Position numbers and translations under genes: made by a program. This document shows, in pieces, positions 61,515-64,000 of a stretch of DNA of 64,000 nt (position 1 is its first letter; every line of letters starts with the position of its first letter). Below the pieces are notes generated by a model. It was not told the DNA's origin. It ran no database searches and was given only the letters and a program-made list of their open reading frames with translations. The stretch is from Streptomyces rishiriensis (lineage in GTDB: Bacteria > Actinomycetota > Actinomycetes > Streptomycetales > Streptomycetaceae): assembly GCF_030815485.1 (NCBI RefSeq), contig NZ_JAUSWV010000002.1, forward strand, positions 248,001 to 312,000. Direction: 5' to 3'.

Positions 61515-62807
61515 TCAACGCGTCGCGGAGGGTTCCCGAGCCTCCGGGGTGATCCCGCCGTCCTCGTCCTTCTCCGTTGCCGACGCGGACCGGCGGATCT
61601 GCGGCAGCGTGATCATCACGGCGGCGCTCGCCACGGTCCACACCACGCCGAACCAGAGCAACGGCGCTGCTCCGACCCGGTCCGCGGTCGGGGCCGCCCA
61701 CCAGTAGCCCACGGTCATGGAGAGCACGGTCGCCACACCGTCGTACGCGCTGACGCGGGACATCGCATCGGCCGGCACATCGGCCTGCAGGCTGCTCGTC
61801 CAGAGGATGTGCAGCAGCGCGAATCCCGCGCCGGACAGCAGCGAGCCCAGGACCAGGACGTAGACGGGCGCGCGCACGGCGAGGAGACCGGCGAAGGCTC
61901 CCAGGCCGAAGGTGCAGAAGACGGACGCCAGCAGTGGCCTGCGGAAGCGCACCCGCATTCCCGCGAATCCGCCGAGGAGTGAGCCGACTCCCTGCGCGGC
62001 CATGACCGTGCCCCATTGGGCGGCACCGTTCTCCTTGCCGCCGACGAAGGCGATGCCCAGCACCATCACGGGCCCCAGGACGAAGGTGGACGCCAGCGAC
62101 GTGTAGGCGAGCAGCGACCACAGCCAGGTACGTGAGCTGAACTCCCGCCACCCGTGCCGCAGTTGCTGGAAGAAGCTCTCGTCCTCGCGGCCGGACTTCG
62201 TGGCGGACGACGAGGTGCGCACTCCGGCCAGGAAGAGCGCGCTGGCCAGGAAGGTGGCCGCGTCGATGGCGATGACCCAGGCCGGCTCGGTCCAGGCCAC
62301 CAGCGCGCCGGCGACGGCGGGTCCCAGCAGCGAGCCGATCGAATTGAACGTGGAGCCGAGGGCGTTGGCCTCCTGGAGGCGTTTGCCGGAGACGACCTCG
62401 GGGACGAACCCGTGGAAGGCGGGGTGGAAGAACGCGGCTGCCACGGAGAGCGCCGCGGCGAAGGCGACGAAGCCGCCCAGCGGCATGCCGACGGTCAACA
62501 GGATGACCACGACGGCGATTTCGATGGCCGCGCGGGTGAGGTCGCTGCCGATCATGGTGACCCGACGGCCCCACCGGTCCGCCAGCACACCGCCCGCCAG
62601 CAGGAACACGATCAGGGGCGCGGTCTGCGCGCCCAGCACCAGGCCGACCCCGCTCGCCCCGCCGCCGTGCTCCAGCACGGCGAAGGACAGCGCGATGGGC
62701 ATCATGCTGCTGCCCAGGACCGAGGCGGCCTGCGCGCAGAACAGCCGTCGCAGGTTCCGCTCGCGCAGTAGGTCCAGAGGTAGTCGAGCCGCCAGACCGT
62801 TGGTCAT
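61515..62807 (-). CDS. MFS transporter (NRPS-cluster exporter)
   Basis: The product is 430 residues with twelve predicted helices: AQAASVLGSSMMPIALSFAV, LADRWGRRVTMIGSDLTRAA (loop 2-3 motif A), LGSTFNSIGSLLGPAVAGAL, FAGLLAVRAPVYVLVLGSLL. It resembles MFS_3 / enterobactin-exporter-like permeases that accompany siderophore and peptide clusters. Lies between two NRPS genes on the same strand, 186 bp before the A-PCP-C gene, so it probably exports their product. Confidence 0.9.
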   Translation of the reverse strand: MTNGLAARLPLDLLRERNLRRLFCAQAASVLGSSMMPIALSFAVLEHGGGASGVGLVLGAQTAPLIVFLLAGGVLADRWGRRVTMIGSDLTRAAIEIAVVVILLTVGMPLGGFVAFAAALSVAAAFFHPAFHGFVPEVVSGKRLQEANALGSTFNSIGSLLGPAVAGALVAWTEPAWVIAIDAATFLASALFLAGVRTSSSATKSGREDESFFQQLRHGWREFSSRTWLWSLLAYTSLASTFVLGPVMVLGIAFVGGKENGAAQWGTVMAAQGVGSLLGGFAGMRVRFRRPLLASVFCTFGLGAFAGLLAVRAPVYVLVLGSLLSGAGFALLHILWTSSLQADVPADAMSRVSAYDGVATVLSMTVGYWWAAPTADRVGAAPLLWFGVVWTVASAAVMITLPQIRRSASATEKDEDGGITPEAREPSATR

Positions 62808-63081
62808 CGCATGTCCCCCGTCGGGTCCGTTTCCGGACCGCGTGCGTGACTCACCCGTCCGCTCCTCTCTCGGCCTGCCCGGCGCGACCGCGCCACGCAG
62901 TGCCCTGTGTATCCGAACGCGACGCCGGACAGAATATGTGAGTTCGATCGGGTGATCACCGGTCCTCGGGAATCTTCACAGCACTGTCTTCCGGCCGTCT
63001 CCGATAAGGCAGTTGGCGCGACGCGACCGAACCCCGGCAGCTGTCCTGTACGACCCGAGCGACCGAGGAGCCGGCCGGCCG
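62808..63081. promoter_or_regulatory. Promoter region of the MFS gene
   Basis: This 274-bp gap upstream of the MFS start (minus strand) holds no gene. An AT-richer segment at about 62930-62975 is a possible promoter. Confidence 0.3.
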
Positions 63082-63282
63082 ATGCAACGACACGAAACCG
63101 AACCGGTCCCCGTCGCCCTGCCCGGGCACCGATTCGTCATGACCCCGCACCGGTACGTCGTCTGCGGGTCGGGTCCCGACGCGCCCGCCACGGTGGAGGA
63201 GTGGCGCCGGTACGAGGTCCTCGCGGAGGGACCGGGCCGGGAGTCCCCCGCACGGCGCTCCCCTGACCCGACCCGGACCTGA
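63082..63282 (+). CDS. Uncertain small ORF between the NRPS genes
   Basis: The ORF encodes 66 residues: MQRHETEPVPVALPGHRFVM, TPHRYVVCGSGPDAPATVEE. No Shine-Dalgarno and no recognised family; it is not an MbtH protein. It runs against both NRPS genes and stops 6 bp from the end of the second. It may be spurious. Confidence 0.25.
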   Translation: MQRHETEPVPVALPGHRFVMTPHRYVVCGSGPDAPATVEEWRRYEVLAEGPGRESPARRSPDPTRT

Positions 63283-63288
63283 CCGGAT

Positions 63289-64000
63289 TCACGGCCTTCG
63301 GGCCCCGACCCGCGCCAGGTCCGTCAGACGTCCCCGGAAGCCGTTCGCCAGTGCCTCGGCCGTACGGCGTCCGTGATACGTCGTCTCGTAGCGCAGCGCG
63401 CCGGTCAGCCCGCCCGCCTCCATGGTGAGGCTGACCGAGAGAGTGGCCGCGGCGGCCAGCGAGGACTGCGGTGTCGCGTATGTGAGCCGGGAGAAATCCT
63501 GGTAGTAGGGGGCGAGGCTGGTGCGCAGTCCGTGCATCGGTATCTCGTGTTCCCGTCGGTCGACGATCCAGCCGGTCACCCCGTACAGGCGCAACTCCGC
63601 GTGTGCCAGGGCGTGGCGGTAGAAGGCCGCGTCGCCCTGGCGGCCCAGGACGGCCTCGGCGAGCCGGCCGAACGGCAGATCGACGACCGCCGAGGCGTCC
63701 CTGAGGACGCCGTCGACCTGCCGGAACAGTCCGCTCGGTGGGCTCTGCCCCAGGTCCACCGGCACCTGGATCATGTTGGAGAACAGGCCCAGGGCGGAGC
63801 GGGTCTCGGGGCGCACGCGGCCGTGCGAGGGCGTGGAGAGGATCAGCCGCTCACGGCCGTAGAAGCCGCCCAGTGTCCGGGCCAGCGCCGCAGCGAGCAG
63901 CGCGTACAGGGAGACACGCTCGGCGCGGGCCGCGCGCAGCAGCCGCCGGGACTCTTCGGCCGACAGGTCCAGGGGGACGCTTTCGTAGTGGTGCTGGAGC
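63289..64000 (-). CDS. NRPS condensation domain, C-terminal part (runs off the window)
   Basis: The visible 236 codons read QHHYESVPLDLSAEESRRLL, AAALARTLGGFYGRERLILS, TPSHGRVRPETRSALGLFSN and MIQVPVDLGQSPP, typical of the second half of a condensation domain ('...p..gR..pe....vG.FvN.lplR'). It ends ARVGARRP without a following thioesterase. The upstream part (further C, A or PCP domains) is beyond position 64000. Same strand as the other cluster genes. Confidence 0.85.
   Translation of the reverse strand, partial: LQHHYESVPLDLSAEESRRLLRAARAERVSLYALLAAALARTLGGFYGRERLILSTPSHGRVRPETRSALGLFSNMIQVPVDLGQSPPSGLFRQVDGVLRDASAVVDLPFGRLAEAVLGRQGDAAFYRHALAHAELRLYGVTGWIVDRREHEIPMHGLRTSLAPYYQDFSRLTYATPQSSLAAAATLSVSLTMEAGGLTGALRYETTYHGRRTAEALANGFRGRLTDLARVGARRP

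Noticed and set aside
63082..63282. Possible MbtH-like protein between the NRPS genes
   Set aside because: The length (66 codons) is suggestive, but the MbtH signature (NxExQxSLWP, three Trp) is absent.
1..64000. tRNA, rRNA and CRISPR arrays
   Set aside because: I looked for cloverleaf acceptor/T-arm sequences, rRNA motifs and regularly spaced repeats and saw none I could support.

Overview
The window looks like Streptomyces chromosome. It has very high GC, GC-rich third codon positions, frequent GTG starts and GGAGG-type ribosome binding sites. The gene content also fits: LamG and RHS surface proteins, integrative-element genes of the DUF6233/DUF6300/replication-relaxation type, and an NRPS cluster. 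The density of insertion sequences and broken genes suggests an accessory or arm region. That placement is inference, because no telomere or core gene is visible.

Layout. 0-3 kb: IS5-type transposase relics, a subtilase-family protease whose start overlaps the end of an FtsK-like relic, and a stand-alone EF-G domain IV protein. 3.0-6.4 kb: a sandwich of three insertion sequences, with two identical 1126-bp copies in inverted orientation around a 1090-bp element, all joined by single TTA triplets. The central element carries a small zinc-ribbon ORF. 6.6-18.2 kb (minus strand): a LamG surface protein, then a 2290-residue RHS/HINT polymorphic toxin whose stop overlaps the start of a 69-residue putative immunity gene. 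18.5-20.9 kb: an IS110 element and a frameshifted replication-relaxation gene. 21-28.7 kb: small secreted peptides, a phosphotransferase, an orphan Im9-like immunity peptide, a DUF1963-like protein and many relics (MucR, MurA-like, IS5, a tyrosine integrase whose catalytic Tyr codon appears to be a stop, IS630). 28.7-33.1 kb: an aldo/keto reductase and divergent LysR regulator sharing an operator, then MarR and a divergent, twice frameshifted SDR with three identical GTTGG-N5-CCAAC palindromes between them. 33.4-37.9 kb: a mobile-element graveyard (IS630, DUF6233, DUF6300, IS30, replication-relaxation tail, Nudix with an internal stop) around an intact SnoaL-LuxR pair. 38.2-46.6 kb: RidA, a one-TM protein, a large secreted subtilase with P-domain behind a 12-bp hairpin, a DUF4241 protein, an IS110 element with a C-terminal HTH, and a two-TM membrane protein. 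46.8-57.5 kb: ordinary metabolic and regulatory genes (RhlG-like SDR, XRE, aldo/keto reductase-MerR, XRE-cupin, epoxide hydrolase, sensor-domain protein, haloalkane dehalogenase-like enzyme, F420/FMN oxidoreductase, NmrA-like reductase, divergent TetR, DUF1330). 58.1 kb to the end: part of an NRPS cluster (A-PCP-C protein, MFS exporter, and the end of another condensation-domain protein running off the window).

How the genes work together. Four local gene-regulator pairs are visible (aldo/keto reductase-LysR, SDR-MarR, aldo/keto reductase-MerR, NmrA/PPOX-TetR). There is one toxin-immunity operon and one peptide-biosynthesis cluster. Most of the remainder records repeated arrival and decay of mobile elements. 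I saw no rRNA, tRNA or CRISPR array.
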